From assembly GCA_934047225.1 (NCBI GenBank), contig OW204005.1:24312396-24376395 (forward strand): a stretch of DNA of 64,000 bases. Reading direction: 5' to 3'. The position numbers and the translations under genes are program-made. Source of the DNA: Ypsolopha sequella. Lineage: Eukaryota > Arthropoda > Insecta > Lepidoptera > Ypsolophidae. Every line of letters starts with the position of its first letter. Position 1 is the first letter of the stretch. Below the pieces are notes generated by a model. That model saw nothing but the letters and a program-made list of their open reading frames with translations. It had not been told where the DNA came from and did not search any database. Positions 44,430-55,524 of this stretch are shown here, one piece after another.

Positions 44430-44804
44430 CTCGACAAACTCAAGGAGGCAGGCTGTCGCTTATTCTATAAAATGGCGACAGTCTACGTCAACTTGAGAGG
44501 GACCAAACATACAAGGCCGGGAGGGTCGGAAGCACTTGGAGAGACCAAGCCTCCCTCCGGCGCTACAGTTGGCAGCACGTCAACGGTGGTGTCGGGGGAC
44601 GGCAGTGGTCCAGGGGTTGCCGACACGCCTAGCCTGGATGACGTAACTCGGAGCACGGAGACGCCCGAGAACATGCAAGTCAGGCGGACACTGGAGGACG
44701 AGGATAAGATGCTGGACCTGTTATCAGGTCTTGATGTCACTTCGTCCCCTATGTCCCGGACCGAGGACGACTTGCTGTACTCTGAGGCTGATGCGCAGCT
44801 CTGA
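44430..44804 (+). pseudogene. LINE ORF1 C-terminal segment after nonsense codon
   Basis: In frame with ORF1. It starts with LDKLKEAGCRLFYKMATVYV, which completes the last strand/helix of the ORF1 domain, then an acidic Ser/Thr-rich tail ending before ORF2. A Met at 44472 lies inside the domain and is unlikely to be a natural start. Confidence 0.7.
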
Positions 44805-44834
44805 GACAATACAAAACAATAAAACGTCGCTTAA

Positions 44835-47378
44835 ACAGTCACTGAGGGCGTAAAAAAGAAAATTATTTTAACCGATACAAATAGATCAAACATTCCGGGC
44901 CCTACAGGCCTGGATGCCACAAAACCTGCCACCTTTTCCTCACAAAAAACAGGAAAAGGTTTAAATCTGGACAGGGACTCACAAAACGTTTGCTCTTTAA
45001 ATATCCTCCAAGTCAACCTTCAACACAGTGTCACGGGGTTTGCCGCACTTAGGAGGACGCTAGAGGAGGAACCCAATACCATAGCACTCATCCAAGAACC
45101 GTACTTAACTCGGGGAAAGGTGAGTGGCTATGGAAACCTAAAAGGCACGGTTTTTACTTCACCTAAACAACAAAAAACTCGAACTTTCATTTATGTTCCA
45201 GCGCTGTACAAAGCATCCCTCGTAACCCATTTGTGCTCTGATGACCTCACAGTAATCAAGCTACAGACGGGCCTAGGTGGCAACCTAGAAGAACTATTCT
45301 TAGCATCTGCGTACCTAGACGGGGAGCTGGAAATCCCACGACCCGAAATGGAAACGCTGGTGAAACACTGCACGCAACACAAAACTCAGCTCATTATAGG
45401 CTGCGACGCAAACGCCCACTGCACAATCTGGGGGTGTCCGGATACAAATGTGAGAGGTAAGGATCTTCTTGACTTTGCTTTATCTCACGAACTGCACATT
45501 TTAAACAGGGGCTCAGAACCAACCTTTGTAACTAGACGAAGTCAAACTATAATAGACATAACGCTAGCAACAAATCTAATAACGGAATCCATTACTGGAT
45601 GGCATGTTGCGAACAAAGAGACGTCTGGATCGGATCACAGACGGATAAGGTATGTATTAGAAATAGGCAAACAAGAACCACGGAAATATAGGAACCCGAG
45701 GAAAACAAATAAATCGAAATTTTCTACACTCGTAGAAAACGGCATAAAGACACTCCGTGAACCTGCAGAGTCAAATAGACTCAGTATGGAGGAGATAGAG
45801 ATACAAGTCAACGCCATCACAAACTGCATAATTAGCAGCTATGAGTCGTCATGCCGTCTCATCACAGAGAAAGGTAAGTTTGACGAGAAAAAATATGGGT
45901 GGTGGAGCAAGAAACTGAATAAATTAAGGAAGAAAATGCGACACCATTTCAATAGAGCAATGAACACCAAGCTTGATCGAGACTGGGACGATTACAAAAA
46001 AGCACGCCTGGAATTCAATAAAGAGGTACGTTTAAGGAAAAGTGAAAGTTGGAGCAATTTCTGTAACAACATTCAATCACAAAGTGAAACATCACGGCTA
46101 AGAAAAATCTTAGCGAATGACAACCACACAAAACTTGGGACACTGAAGAAACCCGATGGCAACTATACAGTTAATGAGCAAGAACAACACGCTCTTCTAC
46201 TGGAGACCCACTTCCCGGGTTGTCAGGTAAACGATAACTCTCCATGGATGGACTCGCCGTCTCCATGCCCCTCGGAAGAGGACTGGGAGTTTGCAGAATC
46301 CGTAGTTACGGAGGAACGAATCAAATGGGCGGTAAGCACATTTCTCCCATACAAGTCACCAGGAGGAGACGGCATATTTCCTGTCCTACTGCAATGGTCT
46401 TTGGAGCACATTTTGAAGCACCTTGTGGTAATCTTCAGGAGCTGCCTGGCCTGGAAATGTGTCCCCACCGCCTGGAGGGAAGTTAAAGTTGTCTTTCTCC
46501 CCAAACCCGGTAAGGACGACTACACACAACCTAAAGCGTATAGACCAATCAGTCTCTCACCGTTTTTACTTAAAACTTTAGAAAGACTCTGTGACAGATA
46601 CGTTAGAGAGGGGCCAATGAAGGAGCAGCCGCCTCATCAGAACCAACATGCCTATCTTCCAGGCAAATCCACAGAAACTGCATTACATCAGGTAGTACAC
46701 AAAGCGGAAACTGCTATAGAAGCAAAGCAGTCCTGCCTCACCACCTTCATCGACATCGAGGGCGCTTTTGACAAAACCACATTTCCTAGCATAGTGCACG
46801 GGCTTGAAAAGCACGGCGCGAATGAGTTGGTCATTAAATGGGTCACAAACATGCTGAGCAAACGCGCAGCATACATAGAAACATCAGAGCGAACACGTTG
46901 CCAGGTGACAAGGGGCTGTCCTCAAGGAGGAGTGTTGTCACCGTTGCTCTGGGTGGCGGTCATCAATGACCTCCTTATAGAACTAAACAAGGATGGTTTT
47001 TGCACGGTAGGCTATGCAGATGACCTAGTCATCATGATATCGGGACTCTTCGAAGGAACGCTATGCAGTAAGATGCAAGGGGCGCTGCGGAAAGTCGAGT
47101 CCTGGTGTGGTAAGCATAAGCTAACCGTAAATCCACAAAAAACTGAGCTTATCTTATTCACCAAAAAGAAAAAGTTAAGTCAACTAAAACTTTCTACATT
47201 GTTTGGAACCCAGCTAACACTTAGCAAGGAGGTAAAGTACCTTGGTATCTGGCTGGATGACAAATTACTGTGGGCGAAGCAGGTAGAACACATAATAAAG
47301 AAGGCTACGAACACACTATGGCAGTGCAGAAGAGCTGTGGGCAGGGACTGGGGACTTACACCCAAACTCTGCAAATGA
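44835..47378 (+). CDS. LINE ORF2: endonuclease and reverse transcriptase
   Basis: Open from 44835 with no ATG near the front, so translation probably starts by reinitiation or another mechanism after ORF1. The apurinic-like endonuclease runs from about 44991 (LNILQVNLQHS, IALIQEPYLTRGK, LIIGCDANAHCTIWGC, IIDITLAT, GSDHRRI). The reverse transcriptase follows: VVFLPKPGKDDY, AYRPISLSPFLLKTLE, CLTTFIDIEGAFDKTTF, CPQGGVLSPLLWVAVIND and catalytic GYADDLVIMI (47010-47040). It stops at TGA 47376; the same frame continues with thumb and RNase H. The domain order and the LLKTLERLCDRY style fit the LOA/I group. Confidence 0.88.
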   Translation, partial: TVTEGVKKKIILTDTNRSNIPGPTGLDATKPATFSSQKTGKGLNLDRDSQNVCSLNILQVNLQHSVTGFAALRRTLEEEPNTIALIQEPYLTRGKVSGYGNLKGTVFTSPKQQKTRTFIYVPALYKASLVTHLCSDDLTVIKLQTGLGGNLEELFLASAYLDGELEIPRPEMETLVKHCTQHKTQLIIGCDANAHCTIWGCPDTNVRGKDLLDFALSHELHILNRGSEPTFVTRRSQTIIDITLATNLITESITGWHVANKETSGSDHRRIRYVLEIGKQEPRKYRNPRKTNKSKFSTLVENGIKTLREPAESNRLSMEEIEIQVNAITNCIISSYESSCRLITEKGKFDEKKYGWWSKKLNKLRKKMRHHFNRAMNTKLDRDWDDYKKARLEFNKEVRLRKSESWSNFCNNIQSQSETSRLRKILANDNHTKLGTLKKPDGNYTVNEQEQHALLLETHFPGCQVNDNSPWMDSPSPCPSEEDWEFAESVVTEERIKWAVSTFLPYKSPGGDGIFPVLLQWSLEHILKHLVVIFRSCLAWKCVPTAWREVKVVFLPKPGKDDYTQPKAYRPISLSPFLLKTLERLCDRYVREGPMKEQPPHQNQHAYLPGKSTETALHQVVHKAETAIEAKQSCLTTFIDIEGAFDKTTFPSIVHGLEKHGANELVIKWVTNMLSKRAAYIETSERTRCQVTRGCPQGGVLSPLLWVAVINDLLIELNKDGFCTVGYADDLVIMISGLFEGTLCSKMQGALRKVESWCGKHKLTVNPQKTELILFTKKKKLSQLKLSTLFGTQLTLSKEVKYLGIWLDDKLLWAKQVEHIIKKATNTLWQCRRAVGRDWGLTPKLCK

Positions 47379-48650
47379 CTGTACACTGTAGTGGTAAGAC
47401 CGGTACTAACTTATGGTGCCTTGGTGTGGTGGCCAAGAACGGAGTTAGTTACAACTGAGAACAAATTACAGCAACTCCAAAGGCTAGCATGTACACTAAT
47501 AACCGGATGTATGAAATCAACTCCCTCCGCAGCACTAAACATCCTACTAGGGCTAACACCGCCACACCTGCACATACAGCAGGAGGCGATGATCGCAGCC
47601 CTACGGGTAAAGTCCACAGGGCAATGGAAAGGTAACAACATAAAAACCAATCACTGTCGAATCCTAGAACGAGCATTAGAGATCGTTCCGGAGGCAGCCA
47701 CTGGGACTGACAGAACACCGAAACCCTACATAATGGATAGGAAATACGAGATACACTCTCAAGGAGGGCCACACTCCAATCAAAAGGTACTGACTTTTTA
47801 TACTGACGGCTCTAAAAGGAGGGATGGCAGCGCTGGATGCAGCTATATGTCCCCCGAACTAGGGCTCAGTAAAGCAGTTCCACTCAACACCACAACAACA
47901 GTATTCCAAACAGAGCTGGCAGGTATACTCCTAGCGGCCAGGGCAGCAACTGCAATTTGCGCTAGCAGGCCCTGCGATATACAGGAGGTCACAATAATCA
48001 CAGACAGTGCGGCCATATTATCAGCTCTCAGCAAACCTGTAAGTAGATCTAAAATCATTGCAGACTGCCATGCGGAACTGCAAAACCTGTCAACCATGTG
48101 CAAAGTCGAACTACACTGGACTAGAGCACACAACGGAAATGAAGGTAACGAACAAGCAGACTCCCTGGCTAAACTAGCGTCCCTTATGGGAATAACGACA
48201 CAGGGTACTAATCTGTGTCGACCATCGGCAGAAGCAATCAGGGGTGAACTGCGAAAACACACTCTGAGTGTACACAACAAAGCATGGGCAGAACGAAATG
48301 ACTGCCGGCTGTCAAAACTAATGATACCGCAGTCGAATGGTAAGGTAACAAGATACTTATTAAAACCAAAACGGTCCGACCTACGTGACATGGTAGGTAT
48401 CATAACTGGACACTGCAACCTAAACAAACACCTTTTCACCACAGGTGGCACCGATAGCCCTCTATGCAGAGGGTGCCTTCTAGAGGACGAGTCAGTGGAA
48501 CATGTGCTACTCCACTGCTCCGCAACCGAAGACATAAGACGAAAAGCAGGGATTGCGACGAGCTCCAACTTCCCTTCACTGGACCAGTTTATGTGTCAGA
48601 ACGCTGAAGCTGTTCGGCTCTACTTTAAGGAGCTGTCCTGGCTGGGCTGA
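47379..48650 (+). pseudogene. LINE ORF2 C-terminal part: thumb, RNase H, zinc motif
   Basis: In frame with ORF2 after TGA 47376, beginning LYTVVVRPVLTYGALVWWPR. RNase H catalytic motifs are intact: FYTDGSKRRDGSAG, FQTELAGILLAARAA, IITDSAAILSAL and HNGNEGNEQADSLAK. Near the end CRGCLLEDESVEHVLLHC is the usual terminal Cys/His motif. It ends at TGA 48648 with only 88 bases before the tail. Confidence 0.88.
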
Positions 48651-51600
48651 CTGACCGGGGGGAAGTGCACAATATTCACGATTACCGAGAATCAGTGCAG
48701 GACTCATCGCCCCCGCTACGAATTTAGAATTTAGAATTTACGCCTAGCGTTGGCGCCCGTAAGACGTGGAACCCGTGCCCTTTTTTGCAAGCTATAAATA
48801 TCTCCCAAAACTACTTCAAAACACATTGAAATTAATTTTATAAAGTAATATTTCGAGGAGCATCATATTCCTGCCGTTAAAAACTCAACAAAATATGCGT
48901 ATGAGTGATTTAGCTACATCGTGCCATAGTCATAACAACAAAACTGAATGAATTTGGAATGGATTCATACTTTTATGCGGGAAAATAATATATGTTACTC
49001 TAAAAGAATAATTTTGTGATCGCTATTGAAACCCAAATTAATTTACTTATACTTACTGAGATCTGTAACAAAGGTCAATGACCTTTTCGCGAAATTACCC
49101 TCTAGTATTGGCTCACCATTTCAGGTCCAATAAGTGAAGTTTTTTGCAAATTATATAGGTACACTTACTTGGGATAAATCGCCAAGCATTTAAAATATAG
49201 AAATTTATTTTGAAATATTTGCAGTGCATGGCAAAATTATTAGATCGTAGATAATCCTGTCGGTACATGTTCAGGTTCTGTTACGCAAAATGAAAACAAT
49301 GAAACTCTTTTAGGATTAATTTGTTATCCCTATGTTTGTCTGTCTGTCCGTTTGTCTAGACAATTTTTTCTGGGTAAAATTAATAAATACCAATATAAAC
49401 GGCCCTCTATAGAGCTGTAAAAACATACTTTTGACGTTTTTATTTATATTACGTTTTAGGTTTTTACGTTTTTTTTTTACGTTTTTCATACAAATTTTCT
49501 CACTATGAAAATGTAGGGATGAACACTTGATATAATATTTTGCATTTAAAAGTCAACACAGAAAGGAATTGTTGAACAAATAATGTAAAAAATATGAAAA
49601 ACATGTTGTTCTATTCTAAAGGGATTAATTATCTACTGTTCAATGTGGCGATAGCTTTGTTTATTTTTTTCCTTGAATTATTTTTTACTAAGATAACAAA
49701 TAGTTTAATACAAGGTTTAACTTAAGAGGTCCCTTTACCCCTGTATTTTTCTTAAAATTCATACAATAGGTATAAACCGAATGTGAAGTCTACAGCTTAT
49801 TTTCTTCATATCTTTTTTCATGAGTATATTCTAGTGACATCTAACTACGTCTCTGTACAGCCCAAAAAGCAAAATTTGATAAAACACCATCATAATAGCT
49901 GTCAGAATATCGTCAATATTGCCTCGTTTTTACGCAATGTTTAACAAGTTTGTATATTTTTATCTATACTGGAAATAAAAAAGAGAGAAATACAGGCGTC
50001 GTTCATGTTAAGATGACTAAGTTTACACACTTTGCTAAGTATAAACAATTACCGTTTCATGGAAAACTGTTTTGACCTGAAACCATTTCACAAATTCAAG
50101 TAACTTATTTTCAATATCTTGTCATCTTGCACTTTTTGATGAGAAATACAATTTCAATAAGTAAAAATACAACTTGTAGTTAAGAAAACTTGTAGTTAAA
50201 AGTCTGCTGTATGCATTAACATATTTTTAATTATATTACAATAGTAATAAAATAATTGGCTTATCCGTCGTCGTGATACCAGCCGTAAATTTCTTAAATA
50301 ATCTGATATCACGCTCATGGAAAACCCAATTATTTTGAAGATACCATAGTATCATCATTAAAATATGTTTATGCATATAGCAAACTTTTAACAATAAATT
50401 GTCTTAGCTAAAAGTTGTACTTTACCGTTATAATTATTTCTTAATATTTTGTTACAAATTCGGAGAAATAGCCCTTAAGGAAAACCTTGTATGAAAATAT
50501 TTGTTATCTTTGTAACAAAGAAAAAAAAAATAAACAAAGCTATCGTCACATTGAACAAACAGTAAATTATTAATCCCTTTAGAATAGAAAGATATGGTTT
50601 TATATTTTTTACATTATTTGTTCTACAGTTCCTTTCTGTGCTTTCTTTCAAATGCAAAATATTATGTGAAGTGTTGATCTCTATATTTTCATAAGGAGAA
50701 AATTTGTATGAAAAAGTTAAACAAAAGGCCATAAAAACGTTATAATATGTATACTTTACAGGGCTGTAAATATTAGCATTTATTGATTTTACCCAGAAAA
50801 ATTGCCTAGACAAACGGACAAACAGACAAACATAGGGACAACAAATTAATCCTAAAAGAGTTTTGTTTTTTCATTTTGCGTAAAGGGACCTGAACATTTC
50901 AAACTATGATACAAATAAATTTCTATATTTTAAACACTTGGCGATTTATCCCAAGGGTAAACAGGTGTCCCAAAAGTCAGCGCTTTCCCTTGGAAGGCTG
51001 GTAGGCCAGCTCATGACTGACCAGAATATCAAATTATGACCTCAGCAAAAAGTAGATAGTCTTCGAGTTGATGGTACTTTTATAAATTCTAATAGATTTT
51101 TGAGAGTCAAAGCTAACCAGTTCTAAATTCTAAGAATAAAATTTTTGTTGCGCAACTCTGAATAGTCATGCTATTAATAAAGTCAAAAATAAACCTTGAA
51201 ATGCTGTTACATCAGGAAGAAAAATAAAAACCAAATTTATGAGCAATTTTTTGTAATTAGGTTAGTTCGATACCACACCCTGAAAAAAAATTTTTTCAAA
51301 ATGATCTGGCAATTTCTGTGTATTACTTTTGAAAAAAAAGTTATTGCTATTTTACTACCAAAGGAGCTGCGTATTTTTTTAAATAAAATTTAGAATGAAA
51401 GAGTGGCGGGCAGTAAAAATATTTGACGTCCATTAGAAATGCCATTTAGCACGCGTTAGAGTGAGATAAATAGTGACGCTATTTAAAATGAGTTGGAATG
51501 AGATAGTAACGCAGTTAAACGTGGTTGAATGAGAGAGGCATAATTGATATAGGCTACAGTGAGATAGATAGTGACGTGGTGCATTCCTTCTGAGAATATT

Positions 51601-52087
51601 TGTTAGTTTCCACTTTTTGTAATAACAACTTTAGTAAAAATTTTTTGTAAAGAAATTTGTGGTCCAATTTATTTTCCCGCAAGTGTACAACCAGCTCAAC
51701 GGGCGAAAAATATTTAAAGAATGGGTAATGGTGACAATTAACCGTCACAATATTATTATGTATCTCTAAAGGAGTGTCTGAAATGTTCCGAGGGTCAACT
51801 GATAAATCAAACACTCAAAAAACCACTTTTAGCCGACCATAATAAATTTACGTCCCGACGTAATAGCAAGTAGGATCAATGCCGTGTGACGATGATCGAA
51901 ATACACTAATAAATTAGATAAAATAAAATACGTATTACTTTTGACTCTGCCTCGTCCACTCTATTCGTATTTTTGCTATGGTGACGCGAGCTTAGAGACC
52001 GGGACGAATTTCCCCCCGCGCGCTATCGTAAAATAGAATAAGCCACGCCCGGAACTGGTTTTTGTTTTGGCTATGTCATACTCTTAA

Positions 52088-52170
52088 GCTTTTTATAGAT
52101 CATTTCAAAATAATTTCACTATTACAATATGAATTTCAAAAAAAGTGGAAAATCGATACACCCTAACATA
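52088..52170 (+). repeat. Short repeat inversely matching 33081-33157
   Basis: AGATCATTTCAAAATAATTT..CACTATTACAATATG..AAATCGATACACCCT. It starts exactly at the TTAA edge of foldback copy B, so the copy may have inserted into this repeat. Confidence 0.6.
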
Positions 52171-53150
52171 CAAGCTCTTCTATATCCTTATATATTATAT
52201 AGTGGTGTTAACTTGGCTTTAGCTTTTAAATTAATTAAAAAATTCAATCAGAATATTAAGATACATTAACATAATAACACCCACTTTAAATTAAGAGGCC
52301 ATGCAGATTTTATTTTTGTCACTGTCATTCCAAGCAAAAACACGCTCAGTGCGAGAGGGGCGGATTTAGGGCGAAAGCGAAAAATGTAAGTTTTATAATT
52401 TTTATAAAAAAATAAAATAGCTAGCAAAATTTCAAATATCAAATCTTTAGATATTGTTGAAACACACCTAATAAAATATGTTTGAGTTCTGTATATGGCT
52501 CCTATTCGTCAAACGAGGAGAAAAATTGTTTTTGAAGACTTCATTTCAACAATTATTTCTATCGAGGAAAATTTATCAAAACATGTTTGTCAATTTCAAT
52601 ACCCTAGATTATATAGTCAAAATGCACATGCCAGAAATTTATTAAAATTTTCCGTGTATTTCATGAAATACACAAAAAAGAAGCACCTCTATTTTTTTAC
52701 GTATCGCCTTAATTAAAATATTTGATAAGAATAATTACAAACATTGACATAACAATAACATTCACTTTAAATTAATAAAAATATTTAATGATAATTATGA
52801 CATACTTTTACATAATAATAACACAAACTGCAAAAATAAAAAAAAAGCATTAAAAAAAAATTTGCAATTATTTTCTAAAACCAATGCTGCGGAGTTTTCT
52901 GATACAGGTATGTTTACTTAAAAGAAGGCTCCAGCTGTTATTGTTATTATGTAAATATGGTTATCACAATAAACACTTTTGATTTGTTGAATCTGATTTT
53001 TGAAATTAATTTAAATATTTAATCTGAATAATTACTTTCATTAATATAATAATAACACCCACTTTAAATTAATAAAAAAAAAATATCTGAATAATATTGC
53101 ATACATGAATATAATAATAACATCCACTTTAAATTAATTAAAATATTTAA
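52171..53150. repeat. Degenerate AT-rich repeat cluster
   Basis: A roughly 60-bp unit (AATAATTACATACATTAAC, ATAATAACACCCACTTTAAA, TTAATT) recurs in degraded form near 52258, 52725, 52790, 53027 and 53092. ORF 52495-52716 has no domain. Confidence 0.6.
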
Positions 53151-53210
53151 ACTGAATAATTACATACATTAACATAATAATTATTATGTTAATGTATGTA
53201 ATTATTCAGT
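53151..53210. repeat. Perfect 60-bp palindrome
   Basis: 53151-53180 and 53181-53210 are exact reverse complements with no spacer (centre AACATAATAA/TTATTATGTT). It consists of two head-to-head units of the degenerate repeat cluster. Confidence 0.9.
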
Positions 53211-53348
53211 AACAACACCCACTTTAAATCCAATTTAAAGTTTTAGCGGACCTTTTTTTCGTATACAGTGAATAAATAAGTAAATAAATTTGACAATCTT
53301 AAATTCAAGGTTTGCAATATTTTATCAAAATTATTATTTTATTTTACA

Positions 53349-53472
53349 AACATCATCACGACATGAATCCGCGAGGGGCTGCTAATAGTGTTTCCGAGTA
53401 TGGACTGTGAAATACTAGTCACACTCCATACTTGTTACACCCGCGTTTTACCGACGATTATTATATCCCAGC
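53349..53472 (-). mobile_element. SINE fragment (minus strand) at the origin of the 44-bp array
   Basis: CATCACGACATGAATCCGCG, TTTCCGAGTATGGACTGTG, GTCACACTCCATACTTGTTA and TTTTACCGACGATTATTATA are the SINE body reversed. It runs directly into the array, whose unit is the next part of the SINE. Confidence 0.75.
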
Positions 53473-54088
53473 ATAAGACCACTATCGCCGTACTTCAGAC
53501 ACAATAACCCACGTACATAAGAGCACTATCGCCGTACTTCAGACACAATAACCCACGTACATAAGAGCACTATCGCCGTACTTCAGACACAATAACCCAC
53601 GTACATAAGAGCACTATCGCCGTACTTCAGACACAATAACCCACGTACATAAGAGCACTATCGCCGTACTTCAGACACAATAACCCACGTACATAAGAGC
53701 ACTATCGCCGTACTTCAGACACAATAACCCACGTACATAAGAGCACTATCGCCGTACTTCAGACACAATAACCCACGTACATAAGAGCACTATCGCCGTA
53801 CTTCAGACACAATAACCCACGTACATAAGAGCACTATCGCCGTACTTCAGACACAATAACCCACGTACATAAGAGCACTATCGCCGTACTTCAGACACAA
53901 TAACCCACGTACATAAGAGCACTATCGCCGTACTTCAGACACAATAACCCACGTACATAAGAGCACTATCGCCGTACTTCAGACACAATAACCCACGTAC
54001 ATAAGAGCACTATCGCCGTACTTCAGACACAATAACCCACGTACATAAGAGCACTATCGCCGTACTTCAGACACAATAACCCACGTAC
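53473..54088. repeat. 44-bp minisatellite, exactly 14 copies, SINE-derived
   Basis: The unit ATAAGAGCACTATCGCCGTA..CTTCAGACACAATAACCCAC..GTAC repeats in register for 616 bases = 14 x 44. The first unit differs (AAGACCAC); the others look identical. CTATCGCCGTACTTCAGACA matches the SINE segment CCCTATCGCCGTTCTTCGGG at 11104. Confidence 0.95.
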
Positions 54089-54369
54089 ACAGAACTATCG
54101 CCCACGTAGCACAAAGAACTTTGCAATATTTCGACGTTTGCAATATTTTACTAGCTAAAATAAATGTGGGATGTTTGAAAACAAAACCCACGCGTTAGTT
54201 ATTTATCTGCTGACACTTAACTATGGTTTAATGATACGGAACCAGTCGTAAATGAAAAAATTAAATACTACCTACTGTAAGAACCTGAACAAAATCGATG
54301 AACGATTTCTAAAATAAAAACCTTTCACCAGAACTCATACCTAACATGTTATACATTATTTTAATATCC
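54089..54369. other. Unassigned sequence
   Basis: Nothing recognised. Confidence 0.35.
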
Positions 54370-54740
54370 ATACATCAGCCAAGTTCGTCCACTACTGGAC
54401 ATAAGCCTTTCCAGGACTTTGCCACTCCCGGCGGTCATCCTGAAAGAATTGCCCATACTCACACACGCTGGGCAGGCGGGTTGGTGAGCGCGGTGCCAGA
54501 ACTCTCGTACCAGTGACGCCGCCGCCCGTCACCAGTCTGTTCCATATAAGGCCCGGCTATTAGGGATGGATATACCGCCATCCATCGGTCCCAGGTATGG
54601 TGAGCCTCCTGGTTTTTTGCCTGTGAGCTGTCCTCTTACTCTCCCCCGAATTACTCCGAGGGGGTCTCCAAGTAAGATGGTGGTACCTCCACAGTCGAGC
54701 TCGGCATCAGCTCTACCACCTGAATATTTTAATATATTAG
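54370..54740 (-). mobile_element. RTE-tail repeat, longer copy (minus strand)
   Basis: Same family as 661-955: reversed GCTTATGTCCAGTAGTGGAC, a shared ACACGCTGGGCAGGCGGGTT block and GTCGAGCTCGGCATCAGCTC. It has about 100 bases (54595-54690) missing from the first copy. Overlapping ORFs on both strands lack domains. Confidence 0.6.
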
Positions 54741-54761
54741 TAGTCATTAGTTATAAACAGC

Positions 54762-54850
54762 GGCGGTAGCTCAGAGGTAAATCGCTGGCCTCTCAATCTT
54801 GAGATCCAGGTTCGATCCCGGTGGGGCATGCACCAATGAGTTTTTCAAAT
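54762..54850 (+). mobile_element. Second tRNA-derived SINE family, head
   Basis: GCGGTAGCTCAGAGGTAAAT (A box) and CCAGGTTCGATCCCGG (B box) are followed by GCATGCACCAATGAGTTTTT, as in the minus-strand copy at 11424. The missing tRNA 3' end and the repeated tail argue against a functional tRNA gene. Confidence 0.75.
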
Positions 54851-54944
54851 ATTTTTTTTATAGTATTTGTTATTACTTACCTCTTACTGACCGGAGGAGA
54901 AAAACATCGTAAGAAAATCTGCATGACCTAAAAAGCGTGTATTT

Positions 54945-55108
54945 GTGCCCGAAACACGGCGACAGGGCTTACCACCCATCACGTTGGGACGTAACAATCG
55001 TCGGTGAAACGCGGGTGTAACGAGTATGGACTGTGACTTTCATTTTACAGTTCACACTCGGGAACACCTCTGACACTTCCTCGGTGATTCATGTCGTGAC
55101 GATATATA
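54945..55108 (+). mobile_element. SINE (5'-truncated)
   Basis: TTTGTGCCCGAAACACGGCG, CCACCCATCACGTTGGGACG, CGTCGGTGAAACGCGGGTG, GAGTATGGACTGTGAC and the 3' end TTCATGTCGTGACGATATAT. The tRNA head is missing. Confidence 0.8.
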
Positions 55109-55524
55109 TTTTATATATTTTTAATTATATTAGTAGAATGTTCGTCACATGGCATTTATCATGCGATAAACAAAGTGTGTGAAAAATGTTTCTGGCAAGT
55201 GAGGAAAAACTTATTAGGCAGATTCAGATGATTTTAAAAGAGATTACCTACGGAATTATTTTAGTTTTGATTTTATGGATTGAAACATATCTTTAAAAGT
55301 GTTCCTTATATTCCATAGTTTTTATTTGATGAGATTTAGTCACTCCAGTTTACATCGCTTGGTATTTAATTATATTGTACACAAAAATTGAACGACTATT
55401 TATTGCGAGTGAAAAGTAATGCCAGAACAGCAGTAATTATGCGAACTATTGTTTCAGCGATACTGAGAACTAAAAGGGATAACCCGTCACTGGACTATCA
55501 GCAACACCCCGGTGCATTATATCA
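55109..55524. other. Unassigned sequence
   Basis: A possible 3' splice site, ATTGTTTCAG, ends at 55457, but the downstream frame of the next ORF has a stop at 55480. Confidence 0.3.

Larger units (their letters stand above)
42492..48738 (+). mobile_element. LOA/I-group non-LTR retrotransposon (LINE), near complete
   Basis: A two-ORF LINE with endonuclease, reverse transcriptase and RNase H, ending in a GAATTTA-repeat tail (48719-48738). The target duplication TACGCCTAG is at 42483-42491 and 48739-48747, and foldback copy A shows the empty site at 21709. ORF1 and ORF2 each have one in-frame nonsense codon and no frameshift, so this copy is recent but probably dead. Confidence 0.88.
42106..52083. 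mobile_element. Foldback element copy B (split by LINE at 42492-48738)
   Basis: 42106-42491 plus 48748-52083 (about 3.7 kb) is over 95% identical by eye to copy A and shows the uninterrupted sequence at the BEL insertion point (50729). Flanked by TTAA at 42102-42105 and 52084-52087. The palindrome arms are at about 49160-49730 with 50130-50270, and 50290-50955. ORFs at 50475-50813 and 51554-51814 are not conserved as proteins. Confidence 0.72.

Noticed and set aside
42873..44804. Antisense and alternative-frame ORFs within LINE ORF1
   Set aside because: Shadows caused by the GC-rich composition of ORF1; the sense frame has the recognisable domain.
47843..48568. 241-codon minus-strand ORF
   Set aside because: Antisense to the RNase H region of LINE ORF2, which has clear catalytic motifs on the plus strand.
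50475..50813. 112-codon ORF in foldback copy B
   Set aside because: The matching part of copy A is open only over 23438-23623, with different length and start, so there is no protein-level conservation.
54762..54840. Functional tRNA gene
   Set aside because: A and B boxes are present, but the acceptor stem does not close and the same sequence with the same tail recurs at 11424, so it is a SINE head.
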